Shown here: positions 1 through 5,747 of the stretch, piece after piece
Layout: each line of letters starts with the position of its first letter
Numbering within the stretch: position 1 is the stretch's first letter
Origin: a virus
Direction: 5' to 3' (one strand)
DNA length: 30,169 nucleotides
Virus record (IMG/VR): IMGVR_UViG_3300045966_000006
Coordinates: 1-30,169 of that record
Program-made: the position numbers and the translations under genes
Notes under the pieces: model-generated
What the model was told of the DNA's origin: nothing
The model's input: only the letters and a program-made list of their open reading frames with translations
The model's database searches: none

Positions 1-208
1 TCGACGGGAGGCCTGCAGACAGCGTTTCCCTTTTTTTTTGCCCCCACCCCCCGGTCCCCGGACCGGACGGACCGACCGTCGCCGACGCGATCGCCGGCGA
101 ACGACCGCGGCGCTGGCGACGTTGACCGTTGTGGCGAGTTCGGACCGGACCGCAGGTCACAGCATGTCCAGGATCCAGCGCGTTCTGGCGCCATCCTGGA
201 CGGTTCAG
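1..208. other. Left-end non-coding stretch with homopolymer and G-rich tract
   Basis: I see no convincing gene here. It holds a run of nine T (31-39), then C-runs (41-45, 47-52) and an inverted repeat CCGGTC/GACCGG (51-56/61-66). Read on the minus strand the C-runs become GGGG, GGGGGG and GGGGG, a possible G-quadruplex. The hairpin is not followed by T on either strand, so it is not a standard terminator. The position, between the HNH gene and (if the ends join) TerS, suits a packaging-site region. Confidence 0.4.
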
Positions 209-490
209 CTACAGACTGCTGTGATGGAACGGACAGACGAACCGGCGCAAGTCGATCAGCGCCCATAGCAGCGCGGTCGGCACATTGTAGTCATGCGGTC
301 CGCGGCCGGTCGTACCGTGACAGCGAAGCGTATGCATTCGCTGACCGCGCCAGTCGACGACCGGCAGCTGATCGATCTGGCGCTGGCGTTCGGCGGCGGC
401 GTGCTCGCCGTAGAACTCGACGAACGCGGCGCGGCAGCGTGCCGCCGCGGCGTCCGGATGTAACAGCCGTGATCGGACGCGATGCCGCAT
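209..490 (-). CDS. Conserved phage protein downstream of the HNH gene
   Basis: This encodes 93 residues. I recognise the pattern of a conserved small phage protein that travels with HNH endonucleases: an ERQRQIDQLPVVDWRGQRM-like core, then LRCHGTTGRGPHDYNVP and an ending in LLWALIDLRRFVCPFH. The Cys and His in the core (LRCHG) and at the end (CPFHH) could bind a metal. The ATG at 490 was chosen because the HNH stop ends one base before it, which suggests translational coupling. No enzymatic function is known to me. It is the last gene of the minus-strand operon. Confidence 0.72.
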   Translation of the reverse strand: MRHRVRSRLLHPDAAAARCRAAFVEFYGEHAAAERQRQIDQLPVVDWRGQRMHTLRCHGTTGRGPHDYNVPTALLWALIDLRRFVCPFHHSSL

Positions 491-491
491 G

Positions 492-836
492 TCAGCTGCC
501 GGCGCGTGTCTTGGCCGCATGGCATCGGTGACATAACCCCTGCAGGTTCGACCGTGACCAGAACAGTCGCGGATCGCCTCTGTGCGGAATGACGTGATCG
601 ACGTCGGCGTTACCGTCGACCAGCGCTCGCGTACAACCTGGACCAGCGCAGAACGGCTGTTCACGTAACACGCGCGCTCGCATGCCATAGACCGGATGTC
701 GCCAGCGGGCGCTGTTATACCAGCGTTCGGCGTCCGGTTTCGCGACCGACTGCGAACGGTGCTCGCGACAGAAGCCGCGGCGGACCAGGACCGAACAGCC
801 AGGCGTTCGACAGAACGACAGCGGTAGCGTCGGCAT
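492..836 (-). CDS. HNH endonuclease
   Basis: This 114-residue protein has the usual size of phage HNH nucleases that sit beside terminases. An N-terminal zinc site is visible (C9, C14, C23, H26), then a WYNSARWR helix. The HNH core carries Cys63 and Cys68, the D80-H81 pair of the VDHVIPHRGD motif, N97 in SNLQ, and C102/C105/H106 (LCHRCH). In phages of the HK97 packaging type such an enzyme works with TerS and TerL to nick or cut DNA at cos. If the window ends join, TerS is the next gene, in the canonical order. Family assignment is firm; the cos role is inferred. Confidence 0.93.
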   Translation of the reverse strand: MPTLPLSFCRTPGCSVLVRRGFCREHRSQSVAKPDAERWYNSARWRHPVYGMRARVLREQPFCAGPGCTRALVDGNADVDHVIPHRGDPRLFWSRSNLQGLCHRCHAAKTRAGS

Positions 837-849
837 ACTGGCGTCCGTG

Positions 850-1011
850 TCAGCGTTTGATCATCTGCGCCAGCGTTCGCAGCCAGGCGGCGCGGCATGC
901 TTGGCACGTCACCGGACCTAAGAACTTACTCAGCTGCGCCGGCGTGACGGACCTGGCGCCACACCAGGCGCGGCCGTCGTCGTCCAGATGGATCGTTATC
1001 GGCCAGGTCAT
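850..1011 (-). CDS. Small CxxC protein
   Basis: This encodes 53 residues beginning at ATG 1011, inside a longer open frame; the ATG overlaps the stop of the membrane-peptide gene as ATGA. The sequence starts with a beta-like MTWPITIHLDDDG segment, has a Cys in AWCGAR and a CQAC pair near the end, which together could hold one zinc ion, followed by a short basic helix (LRTLAQMIKR). It resembles small zinc-finger-like proteins common in early operons of soil phages. Function is unknown. Confidence 0.65.
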   Translation of the reverse strand: MTWPITIHLDDDGRAWCGARSVTPAQLSKFLGPVTCQACRAAWLRTLAQMIKR

Positions 1012-1145
1012 TTCCAGCCGAGCGCGATCGCGCGCTCGAGAATCAGACACAGCACGGCCGGCCAGATCGGAAACGGCCGCACGGCCGACACGACGACGAA
1101 TATCAGCGCCAGGATCAGCAGCACGACAGCAAGCGATAGCGGCAT
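1008..1145 (-). CDS. 45-residue single-pass membrane peptide
   Basis: This short gene is easy to miss. ATG at 1145 is preceded by GAGGT seven bases upstream, a strong ribosome-binding site lying just beyond the cupin stop codon. The peptide is MPLSLAVVLLILALIFVVV followed by SAVRPFPIWPAVLCLILERAIALGWK. The first half is a clear transmembrane helix of about 18 residues; the second half is also hydrophobic. It ends with an ATGA overlap into the next gene. A holin role is possible but unproven; short one-helix phage peptides of unknown function are common. The gene call rests on ribosome-binding site, hydrophobicity and operon fit. Confidence 0.7.
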   Translation of the reverse strand: MPLSLAVVLLILALIFVVVSAVRPFPIWPAVLCLILERAIALGWK

Positions 1146-1155
1146 GTTCGTTACC

Positions 1156-1587
1156 TCAGCATGTCGAATAGAACGACCAGGCTTTGTCCAGATCGCCGGC
1201 CAGAAACAACGTCCAGCAGTCGTCGCCGATCAGGTCGATTCGGTGACGGTCGTCCGGCCGTAACACATTGACGTCACCTGGCACGTAGCAGCGGACGTCG
1301 CGTTCGTCGCCGGCGCCGCGGCAGCGTTCCTCGCGATAGCCGCCGACCAGGATCAGGCTGCTCGACCAACCCCACGGATGCGAATGAACCGCGACGGCCG
1401 GATCGCTGCCGACGAAATGGTGTAGGAACACGGCCGGTCCGGACCGTTTGCGGATCGGATTCCAGCCGGCCAGGAAATACCGGTCCAGGTACGGCTGACC
1501 GTTCGGCCGGATCGACTGCATGAACGCGGTAGACGCCAGCCGTTCACACCAGCGGCGGATCGTGTCCGCGTCGCCGAGGTCGGTCAT
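1156..1587 (-). CDS. Cupin-fold protein
   Basis: This encodes 143 residues starting at ATG 1587 (MTDLGDADTIRRW). The frame is open further upstream, but that extension overlaps the plus-strand gene at 1672 and reads as random. The core has LHHFVGSDPAVAVHSHPWGW, then SLILVGGYREE, then YVPGDVNVLRPDDRHRIDL and CWTLFLAG, which is the beta-barrel pattern of small phage cupins with a HxH metal pair and a later His. The metal and substrate cannot be read from sequence. It may be a single-gene accessory unit, since a promoter-like sequence lies immediately upstream. Cupin fold likely; function unknown. Confidence 0.8.
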   Translation of the reverse strand: MTDLGDADTIRRWCERLASTAFMQSIRPNGQPYLDRYFLAGWNPIRKRSGPAVFLHHFVGSDPAVAVHSHPWGWSSSLILVGGYREERCRGAGDERDVRCYVPGDVNVLRPDDRHRIDLIGDDCWTLFLAGDLDKAWSFYSTC

Positions 1588-1596
1588 GTCCGGACC

Positions 1597-1626
1597 CCTA
1601 TATCTAGTAGTTCGACCGACAGTCAA
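1597..1626 (-). promoter_or_regulatory. Sigma70-like promoter candidate upstream of the cupin gene
   Basis: On the minus strand TTGACT (1626-1621) is followed after 18 bases by TATAGG (1602-1597). The -35 match is good, the -10 fair. Transcription would begin about three bases before the ATG at 1587, leaving almost no leader and placing the AGGGG ribosome-binding-like sequence upstream of the start, so the call is tentative. The 84-bp gap is also the divergent space before the plus-strand gene at 1672. Confidence 0.3.
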
Positions 1627-1671
1627 TACCGCCGGTTCAGTGTGACAATCGAAACAGCTGAACTGCAGACT

Positions 1672-1893
1672 ATGAAACTGATCATCGCAAGCCGTCGTGA
1701 CGGAACGTGTCGCGGCTGCGGCGCCGCGATCGTCTGGTTTCAAACGCTGGCCGGCAAATTGATGCCCATGAATCGCTTTGCGCTGGCGCGAACGATCGAA
1801 ACCGACTTTCTGACCGGCGAACGAATCGGCGTGTTCGATCGCACGGATTCACACTGGAACTGTCCGCGCGCCGAACGGTTCCGCCGGCGCTGA
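1672..1893 (+). CDS. Small zinc-binding protein on the plus strand
   Basis: This encodes 73 residues from ATG 1672 (MKLIIASRRDGTC). A GTG at 1642 in the same frame is an alternative start. The CRGCGAAIVWFQTLAGKLMP segment and the closing SHWNCPRAERF follow a pattern I know from small phage proteins with two Cys near the start and a His/Cys pair near the end, which probably form one zinc site. It is the only plus-strand gene in the early block, divergent from the cupin gene and convergent with the gene ending at 1894. Function unknown. Confidence 0.72.
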   Translation: MKLIIASRRDGTCRGCGAAIVWFQTLAGKLMPMNRFALARTIETDFLTGERIGVFDRTDSHWNCPRAERFRRR

Positions 1894-2179
1894 TCACACG
1901 ACATCGATCCAGCCAGGCGGCAGGTACGATCGTACCGCCGCGAATCGTCGTTCCGCGTCGATCGTGCGGCGGACGTCGACGACCGGTCCGACGATTGCGG
2001 CTTCGCTGTCGGTTAGCCGCCGGCGCAGATGAATAAATCGATCGTTCAGTTCGATCCATTCGTGCCGGCGATCGCCCGCGCCGTCCAGCACGGCATACGC
2101 CAGCAGTCGCCTGGTAAGCGTGTCGCCGCCGGCCGTGCTGACGTGCCAAACTGGCCCGCCGAATCCGGCCTCCAGTCAT
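1894..2179 (-). pseudogene. Small conserved phage gene with a frame break near its start
   Basis: The clear coding sense is GPVWHVSTAGGDTLTRRLL, continuing AYAVLDGAGDRRHEWIELND, LTDSEAAIVGPVVDVR and ending YLPPGWIDVV, a pattern resembling a small phage protein with a WHVS start and a LPPGW end. In this frame there is no ATG, GTG or TTG before a GTG at 2091 that would cut off half of it. An ATG at 2179 overlaps the preceding stop as ATGA, exactly as its neighbours do, but is in another frame; one missing base within about 15 bases of it would join the two. It may be a sequencing error, true decay, or unusual initiation. Confidence 0.6.
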
Positions 2180-2355
2180 TCGTAACCGGAATTGACCGTC
2201 AGCCGGACGCTATGGCCGGCGTGCCGCCAGCCGAAACGCGGATGGACGGTTTCGACCGCCAGGCGGCAGTGATAGTGCAGCGCGATCGCCCGCTGCTGAC
2301 TGACACGCAGCCGCAGCACGTCGGCGGCGGACCGCATGCGTTGAAAGGTCGTCAC
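2176..2355 (-). CDS. 59-residue conserved hypothetical protein
   Basis: The gene starts at GTG 2355, which overlaps the stop of the upstream gene as GTGA. The product reads VTTFQRMRSAADVLRLRVSQ, then QQRAIALHYHCRLAVETVHP and ends FGWRHAGHSVRLTVNSGYE. A longer open frame extends upstream, but there it overlaps two better genes. It looks like an N-terminal helix followed by beta strands. No function is recognised. The next frame with coding sense follows in phase directly after its TGA. Confidence 0.65.
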   Translation of the reverse strand: MTTFQRMRSAADVLRLRVSQQRAIALHYHCRLAVETVHPRFGWRHAGHSVRLTVNSGYE

Positions 2356-2531
2356 GGCTTGCTCCACAGCTGTAAGGCGTCCATGATCGAACGCGCCGGT
2401 ACCTGTTCCCATGCCGCGAATTCTTCCAGCGTCATGTTCGTTGGTTCGTGTGTCGCGACGCGGACGACACACCAGTACACGAGGCGCCGCGGCAGACGCC
2501 AGGCGATCCACATGAAACAGCGATCGCGCAT
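2352..2531 (-). CDS. Small conserved phage protein (RLPRRLVYWCVVRV type)
   Basis: This encodes 59 residues from ATG 2531, with AAAGG about ten bases upstream. The sequence contains MWIAWRLPRRLVYWCVVRVA, a basic amphipathic or membrane-adjacent helix, then MTLEEFAAWEQVPARSIMDA and a LQLWSKP end. This layout is a recurrent small protein of actinobacterial and soil phages, of unknown role. It is linked by a GTGA overlap to the next gene. An internal ATG seven codons in is an alternative start. Confidence 0.72.
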   Translation of the reverse strand: MRDRCFMWIAWRLPRRLVYWCVVRVATHEPTNMTLEEFAAWEQVPARSIMDALQLWSKP

Positions 2532-2537
2532 TCGTGA

Positions 2538-2972
2538 TTAACCTTTCGTTTCCCAGTCCGATCGCGACTGCCAGCCGCCGCCGCGGCGTAGATAACCGCG
2601 CTGTTCCAGCCAGGCGATCACGTCGTCGACCGTGCCGGCGGCGTATTCGGCCGTCGACCGCTGTACGACGTCGCGAAAGTGTGTCTGCGCCGGACTGAAT
2701 CGTCCGCCGCTGGCTTTCTGTTCCAGGAACAGGACCGGCCGCGGACCGTCGCCGCCGGCGTGTCCTGGCAGAAAGACGACCAGATCGGAAATACCAGGCG
2801 TTTGGCACGTCCCCTGAAATTCGCTGACGAACGTGCCGCAGCACGGACACGGCCGACCGCGCGGGCGGCGCGTGCCGAGCTGGTACACGTCGGCGCCGAT
2901 CGTCGCGAACAGCTGCACCGTATTCGCCTGTTCGGTTTTTTCGAGTACCTGAAAATCGCGCCGGCGCGTCAT
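2538..2972 (-). CDS. VRR-NUC / Holliday-junction-resolvase-like nuclease
   Basis: This 144-residue protein shows the PD-(D/E)xK core of the VRR-NUC family: TPGISDLVVFLPG supplies the Asp, LFLEQKASGGRFSPAQ supplies the E-x-K and the usual S-P-x-Q helix start, and a C-terminal DDVIAWLEQRGYL helix closes the domain. Before the core, CPCC and a later GTCQ (three to four Cys) suggest an inserted zinc knuckle. Family members cut branched or nicked DNA; in phages such a protein could serve recombination or DNA processing. It joins its upstream neighbour by an ATGA overlap at 2969-2972. Confidence 0.82.
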   Translation of the reverse strand: MTRRRDFQVLEKTEQANTVQLFATIGADVYQLGTRRPRGRPCPCCGTFVSEFQGTCQTPGISDLVVFLPGHAGGDGPRPVLFLEQKASGGRFSPAQTHFRDVVQRSTAEYAAGTVDDVIAWLEQRGYLRRGGGWQSRSDWETKG

Positions 2973-3196
2973 TTTCGTTTGCCTGACGTCGCCAGCGCTC
3001 GCGGCAGGACCAGGACGATCCGCGTCCGCTGACCGCCGACCGATTCGTCAGAAACGTGTTCGTCGGCGTCGATCACGAACACGTCGGACGGCTGGATCTG
3101 GACTGCGGCGCGTGACACCAGCGCGGCCAGGTCGGCGAGCACTTCCGGATCGGTCGTCCAGCCGAACGTCGTGCCGCGTTTCGATCGCTTACTCAT
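2969..3196 (-). CDS. 75-residue hypothetical protein
   Basis: ATG 3196 overlaps the stop of the previous gene as ATGA and the product ends with another ATGA into the nuclease gene, so it is firmly embedded in the operon. The N-terminus is basic (MSKRSKRGTTFGW), followed by a helix (DPEVLADLAALVSRAAVQI) and two strands (DVFVIDADEHV, RTRIVLVLP), and the C-terminus is basic. No family is recognised. The small alpha-beta layout and tight coupling with a nuclease suggest an accessory DNA-binding protein, but that is only inference. Confidence 0.6.
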   Translation of the reverse strand: MSKRSKRGTTFGWTTDPEVLADLAALVSRAAVQIQPSDVFVIDADEHVSDESVGGQRTRIVLVLPRALATSGKRK

Positions 3197-3450
3197 GACG
3201 ACTGACCTGCTGTCTTTGGTACGGCGACGACTTTCGTCCGTGGTCCGATCAGCGGCGCCAGCTGATTCGCGCAGTCGCGATCCGTTTCGCCGAAAAACAG
3301 CATAACGACGAAACTCGCCGGAAAGCCGGGGTGTGTTTCTGCCGTCACGCGGATCGGTTCGCCGGCGATCAGCCGGTCGACATTTCCGCGTGTCAGTCCG
3401 AGAACGGCGATCGTTTGGCCGTCGCCGCCGGTCGCGCAGGCTGTTACCAC
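3193..3450 (-). CDS. 85-residue conserved hypothetical protein
   Basis: It starts at GTG 3450, with a GGGGGCG purine tract a few bases upstream. The central part, GQTIAVLGLTRGNVDRLIAG, followed by EPIRVTAETHPGFPASFVVM and LFFGETDRDCANQLAPLIGP, looks like a compact alpha-beta domain found as a small early protein in many phages; I know no function for it. It is the first gene after the attP-like region, so its transcription may start in the 157-bp gap upstream. Confidence 0.68.
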   Translation of the reverse strand: MVTACATGGDGQTIAVLGLTRGNVDRLIAGEPIRVTAETHPGFPASFVVMLFFGETDRDCANQLAPLIGPRTKVVAVPKTAGQSS

Positions 3451-3467
3451 TTTCGCCCCCGATCCGA

Positions 3468-3494
3468 TGTCGCGACCAGACGCGACCGGTCGCG
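3468..3494. promoter_or_regulatory. Palindromic CGCGACCGGTCGCG element
   Basis: CGCGACCGGTCGCG (3481-3494) is a perfect 14-bp palindrome, and a further TCGCGACC half-site starts near 3470, so TCGCGACC and GGTCGCGA also form an 8-bp stem with a 10-base loop. It lies 31 bases or less upstream of the GTG start at 3450 and beside the attP-like core. It could be an operator, a recombination accessory site or an RNA hairpin; no T-run follows, so a terminator is unlikely. Confidence 0.35.
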
Positions 3495-3548
3495 AGGGTA
3501 AGTAAGACTGACCGAATTTGCTAAGGAAATACTGCGATCTGCGGATAA

Positions 3549-3593
3549 TTCGTAATCAGCAGGTCGCGCGTTCAAGTCGCGCCGCCGGCCCCA
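3549..3593 (+). other. attP: attP core candidate: 3' half of a tRNA-Thr(CGU) gene
   Basis: The plus strand reads as a tRNA 3' half: anticodon loop TTCGTAA (3549-3555, anticodon CGT), 3' anticodon stem TCAGC, variable AGGTC, T-arm GCGCG-TTCAAGT-CGCGC (3566-3582, five perfect pairs), acceptor strand CGCCGGC (3583-3589), C, then CCA. The 5' half is absent: the bases before the loop do not pair with TCAGC and no GCCGGCG acceptor strand is found upstream. This is what an attP core that restores a host tRNA on integration looks like. It lies about 2.2 kb beyond the integrase stop. A decayed tRNA gene is the alternative. Confidence 0.75.
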
Positions 3594-3607
3594 AGCAAAC
3601 AAACGAC

Positions 3608-3936
3608 TTACGGCGATCCAGTGTTAGAAACATCACCGTCAGTTTCACTTTCAGTTTCACTTAGTTTCACTTTCGACTTTGCGCCGGTTTCAGACCGACT
3701 TTCGCCTGGCCGGTGCAGCGCCAGAATCAGCCGATCGATCGCGTCCGGTCCTGGTTGATAGCCGGCCGCGGCGCCACGGTCCAGCCACGTCACGCAGCGG
3801 TCCACATGGACGACCGGTCCGCCCGTCACCAGGCCAAACTGCCGCGCCGCGTCCAGCGCCAGCAGCGCCGATGCCAGATCGACGGACCTCCTGCCATTCG
3901 GCCGGCGTCGCCGGATCCGCCGGCGGCGGTTTTCAT
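3608..3936 (-). pseudogene. Conserved small phage gene with an internal frame break
   Basis: Coding sense is VDLASALLALDAARQFGLVT, then GGPVVHVDRCVTWLDRGA, DAIDRLILALH and a charged tail rich in Ser, Glu and Lys. In that frame the only usable start is a GTG at 3829 that would cut off the first helix and has no ribosome-binding site. An ATG at 3936 overlaps the preceding stop as ATGA and encodes MKTAAGGSGDAGRMAGGP in a different frame; one missing base around 3885 would join them. The helix-rich layout suggests a small regulator, but I recognise no family. The 3' end contains the three 10-bp repeats. Confidence 0.5.
3641..3672. repeat. Three direct AGTTTCACTT repeats, possible integrase arm sites
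   Basis: AGTTTCACTT occurs three times without a mismatch at 3641-3650, 3653-3662 and 3663-3672, the last two abutting. They lie 48-80 bases from the end of the tRNA-like core. A looser inverse copy, AAGTAAGACT (8 of 10), is at 3500-3509 on the other side. Size, spacing and placement resemble arm-type sites of tyrosine integrases. The same bases encode the Lys/Ser/Glu-rich tail of the gene ending at 3608. Confidence 0.5.
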
Positions 3937-4574
3937 CGGCGTTTGCCTTTCGTCGCCGGCGGATCGATCGCTACCGTCGCCGGCGTCCGGCGTCGTCGTC
4001 GTCGACGTCCGGCGGCGTCGTGATCGGTTGCGCCCGGCCGGTCCGGCTGGCCTGGTCGGTTCGGCTGGCCTGGCTGGATCGGCTGACTGGGCCGAAGCCG
4101 CCGGCGACGCCGCCGGGCGTGTTCGGCGTCGTGTCGCTCATCTGTCGTACCTCCGACCGAACCGGCAGCACGATCGACGCCAGCGATCACGGCGTCGACG
4201 GCGGCTTGTGCCGCCTGACCGCGCCGCAGAAAGTCCGCCAGCAGGTCGCCGTCGTCCAGGTCGCGCCAGGTCGTCGCGTCGTCCTGGCTGGCGATCCAGG
4301 CGCCGACGTCGATTTCGATCTGAAAGGCATTGCGCGGCAGCGGCGCGATCACCTCGCGTTTGAATCGCTGATGGTAATGGACCGCCTGGCGCGGCGTCAG
4401 GCCAGCGTGTAACAGGATCGCCAGCGCCAGCTGCGCCGGTCCGCTGCCGGCATAGCCCCAACAAAAGCCGGTCGGCGAATGGTTCCAGACGGCTTGTGAC
4501 GGCCGCGGATCCAGCCGCCGGCCGTCGACATACACGACGCCGCCGCGATCGGTCCAGCGTCCGGTAATCGTCAC
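3933..4574 (-). CDS. DUF6166-like protein with low-complexity tail
   Basis: It starts at GTG 4574 (VTITGRWTDRGGVVYVDGRR), which overlaps the upstream stop as GTGA; 213 residues. The signature HSPTGFCWGYAGSGPAQLAL, then a YHQRFKREVIAPLP helix and a final IDVGAWIASQ match DUF6166-type phage proteins, whose function is unknown. After about residue 110 the product becomes Asp/Ala- then Arg/Pro/Gln-rich with PGQPNRPGQPDRPG repeats. The tail overlaps another small open frame with a strong ribosome-binding site, so the true C-terminus is uncertain, although the stop at 3933 does form an ATGA overlap with the next start. Confidence 0.65.
   Translation of the reverse strand: MTITGRWTDRGGVVYVDGRRLDPRPSQAVWNHSPTGFCWGYAGSGPAQLALAILLHAGLTPRQAVHYHQRFKREVIAPLPRNAFQIEIDVGAWIASQDDATTWRDLDDGDLLADFLRRGQAAQAAVDAVIAGVDRAAGSVGGTTDERHDAEHARRRRRRLRPSQPIQPGQPNRPGQPDRPGATDHDAAGRRRRRRRTPATVAIDPPATKGKRR
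3971..4141 (-). CDS. Overlapping 56-residue low-complexity open frame
   Basis: ATG 4141 is preceded by a perfect GGAGGT seven bases upstream. The product MSDTTPNTPGGVAGGFGPVS is followed by SSQASRTDQASRTGRAQ and an acidic DVDDDDAG end. It lies wholly inside the tail of the DUF6166-like frame. Either the two genes truly overlap, or an undetected base error shifts the DUF6166 frame so that it stops at the ATGA here and this gene runs on to 3933. The ribosome-binding site is the main support; the protein itself is disordered and unrecognised. Confidence 0.4.
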   Translation of the reverse strand: MSDTTPNTPGGVAGGFGPVSRSSQASRTDQASRTGRAQPITTPPDVDDDDAGRRRR

Positions 4575-4807
4575 AGGACCAGCCGCGCCGGAAACGCTTG
4601 CGGTTCGGACGGTCGGACGGCTGGCGTCGCGTGCAGTTCGCGATCGAATGCCGCGGTATCGTCGGCCGACTTGACCGCGATCCGCGTGACCATCATTTGA
4701 ATCGCGATACCGCCGTCCGTCGTGCCTTGCCAGATACGCGCCGGCACGCTGCCGCCGGCGGTCACGATGTCGATCACGCGATCGGTGCTTTCGATTGTGG
4801 CTTTCAC
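4571..4807 (-). CDS. 78-residue conserved hypothetical protein
   Basis: ATG 4807 overlaps the stop of the upstream gene as ATGA and the gene ends as GTGA into the DUF6166-like gene. The product begins MKATIESTDRVIDIVTAGG, then SVPARIWQGTTDGGIAIQMM and VTRIAVKSADDTAAFDREL, which suits a small beta-rich domain with one helix. I recall similar small proteins in the early operons of mycobacterial and soil phages without known function. Its first residues resemble those of the gene starting at 5544 (MKATVEV), so the two may be distant relatives or share only a start context. Confidence 0.7.
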   Translation of the reverse strand: MKATIESTDRVIDIVTAGGSVPARIWQGTTDGGIAIQMMVTRIAVKSADDTAAFDRELHATPAVRPSEPQAFPARLVL

Positions 4808-5322
4808 TGGATCTGCCTCCGCATGAATTCGCGCAGTACGGACAGCATGTCGTCGCGGTTTGCCGTGCTGAGATAGAACGTCGCGCCGCCTTCACCTTCA
4901 CCTGGCAGTCCGGTCGGACCGTAGGAAAACAGAAACAGCGTGAAACCGAAGCCGGCCGGCATATCGGCCTTTAGCCGCCGTCCAAGGTCGCGTAATCGGC
5001 TTTCGATTTCCGGACTGCGGACGTTGAAGCCGGCCGAGGCGTCAACGACGACCGGCGGCGCCGCCGGCGGCGCGGTTTCGGCCGCGTCCGCAGTCGCGAA
5101 CGCTTCGCATTCGGCTTGCAGCGATTCCAGGATTTCGACGCCTTCGTTTTCGCCGATCGCGTCGTCGCCGATCGTGTTCGCGACGGCCATGAGCAGCGCG
5201 TACGAACCGGCGTAAAAGGCGCGGCGGCATTCGTCGACCTGGATCGCCGGCGCGTCGTCTGGAATGACGCCGGCGCGGTAGCTGGCGAACATATCCGCGA
5301 TTGACAGCCGCGGCGGCGTCAT
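4804..5322 (-). CDS. 172-residue protein of two small phage domains
   Basis: ATG 5322 overlaps the stop of the frame-broken upstream gene as ATGA, although the same reading frame is open through it. Residues 1-75 (IADMFASYRAGVIP through DECRRAFYAGSYALLMAVAN, then NEGVEILESLQAECEAF) are helical. An Ala/Pro linker follows. Residues about 100-172 (SRLRDLGRRLKADMPAGFGF, FYLSTANRDDMLSVLREFMR) form a second domain that I know as a separate small phage protein. Both parts have unknown roles. The fusion is the notable point. It sits in the middle of a chain of overlapping genes downstream of integrase. Confidence 0.7.
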   Translation of the reverse strand: MTPPRLSIADMFASYRAGVIPDDAPAIQVDECRRAFYAGSYALLMAVANTIGDDAIGENEGVEILESLQAECEAFATADAAETAPPAAPPVVVDASAGFNVRSPEIESRLRDLGRRLKADMPAGFGFTLFLFSYGPTGLPGEGEGGATFYLSTANRDDMLSVLREFMRRQIQ

Positions 5323-5544
5323 GACGGCGGTACCGTGTCGGCGTCGCCGTCGAACGGCAATTTCGCATGCTGTTCGGCGAAGTAATCGGACACGAACGCC
5401 AGGACACGCTGGCGTGCGCGATCGTTCGGCAGCTGGCGCAATATGCCCATCGTGACGACAGAACGCGCGGACGTCCGCGTCCTGCAGCGCGTCGCGGATC
5501 GCTTGCGCCTCTTTCCGGTCTTTCACTTCGACTGTGGCTTTCAT
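5319..5544 (-). pseudogene. Small conserved gene split over two frames
   Basis: ATG 5544 overlaps the upstream stop as ATGA and gives MKATVEVKDRKEAQAIRDAL then QDADVRAF. Right after this, coding sense passes to a frame shifted by one base: VVTMGILRQLPNDRARQRVL, AFVSDYFAEQHAKLPFDGD, ending PPS with a TGA that overlaps the next ATG. Removing one T near 5460 restores a single protein of about 75 residues. Read without correction, the first frame runs on with an Arg-rich random-looking stretch into the next gene. The two halves together match a small phage protein type I have seen as one piece; function unknown. Confidence 0.65.
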
Positions 5545-5747
5545 ATCGCTTTCACCGGTCCGGATTGTTCGATCTGGTCAGCAATGTCGCGCAGTATTTC
5601 TGGAATTCGTAAGGTGAGGTCCAGCGGCAGCTGCGCCGAAAATCCATTTCCGCGATCGCCGTCGAACACGACAAGTAACACGCCGGCGGCGTGCGTGTCG
5701 CGCCGGATGCGCGTGGTTTCCGGATCGTACTTTCCTGGACCGATCAT
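5541..5747 (-). CDS. 68-residue conserved hypothetical protein
   Basis: ATG 5747 overlaps the integrase stop as ATGA. The product MIGPGKYDPETTRIRRDTHA continues AAGVLLVVFDGDRGNGFSAQ and ends ILRDIADQIEQSGP: a small alpha-beta domain with two central strands and a C-terminal helix. I recognise it as a frequent small protein of phage early regions (MIGPGKYD start, then GVLLIVF and GFSV motifs) with no known activity. It is translationally coupled to the integrase gene and to the frame-broken gene after it. Confidence 0.75.
   Translation of the reverse strand: MIGPGKYDPETTRIRRDTHAAGVLLVVFDGDRGNGFSAQLPLDLTLRIPEILRDIADQIEQSGPVKAI

Noticed and set aside
51-66. Rho-independent terminator at the left end
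   Set aside because: The GC stem exists but is followed by G/A runs on the minus strand and no T-run on the plus strand.
2538-2850. Upstream extension of the frame ending at 2176 (reads as 224 residues)
   Set aside because: It lies over the VRR-NUC gene and the 59-residue gene in other frames; only the last 59 codons have protein character.
3549-3593. A functional phage tRNA-Thr gene
   Set aside because: The 5' acceptor strand, D-arm and 5' anticodon stem are missing; only the 3' half fits.
4804-5544. A single 246-residue gene
   Set aside because: The middle third is Arg-rich noise; the neighbouring frame has better coding sense there and ends in an ATGA overlap at 5319-5322, so two genes are the better reading.
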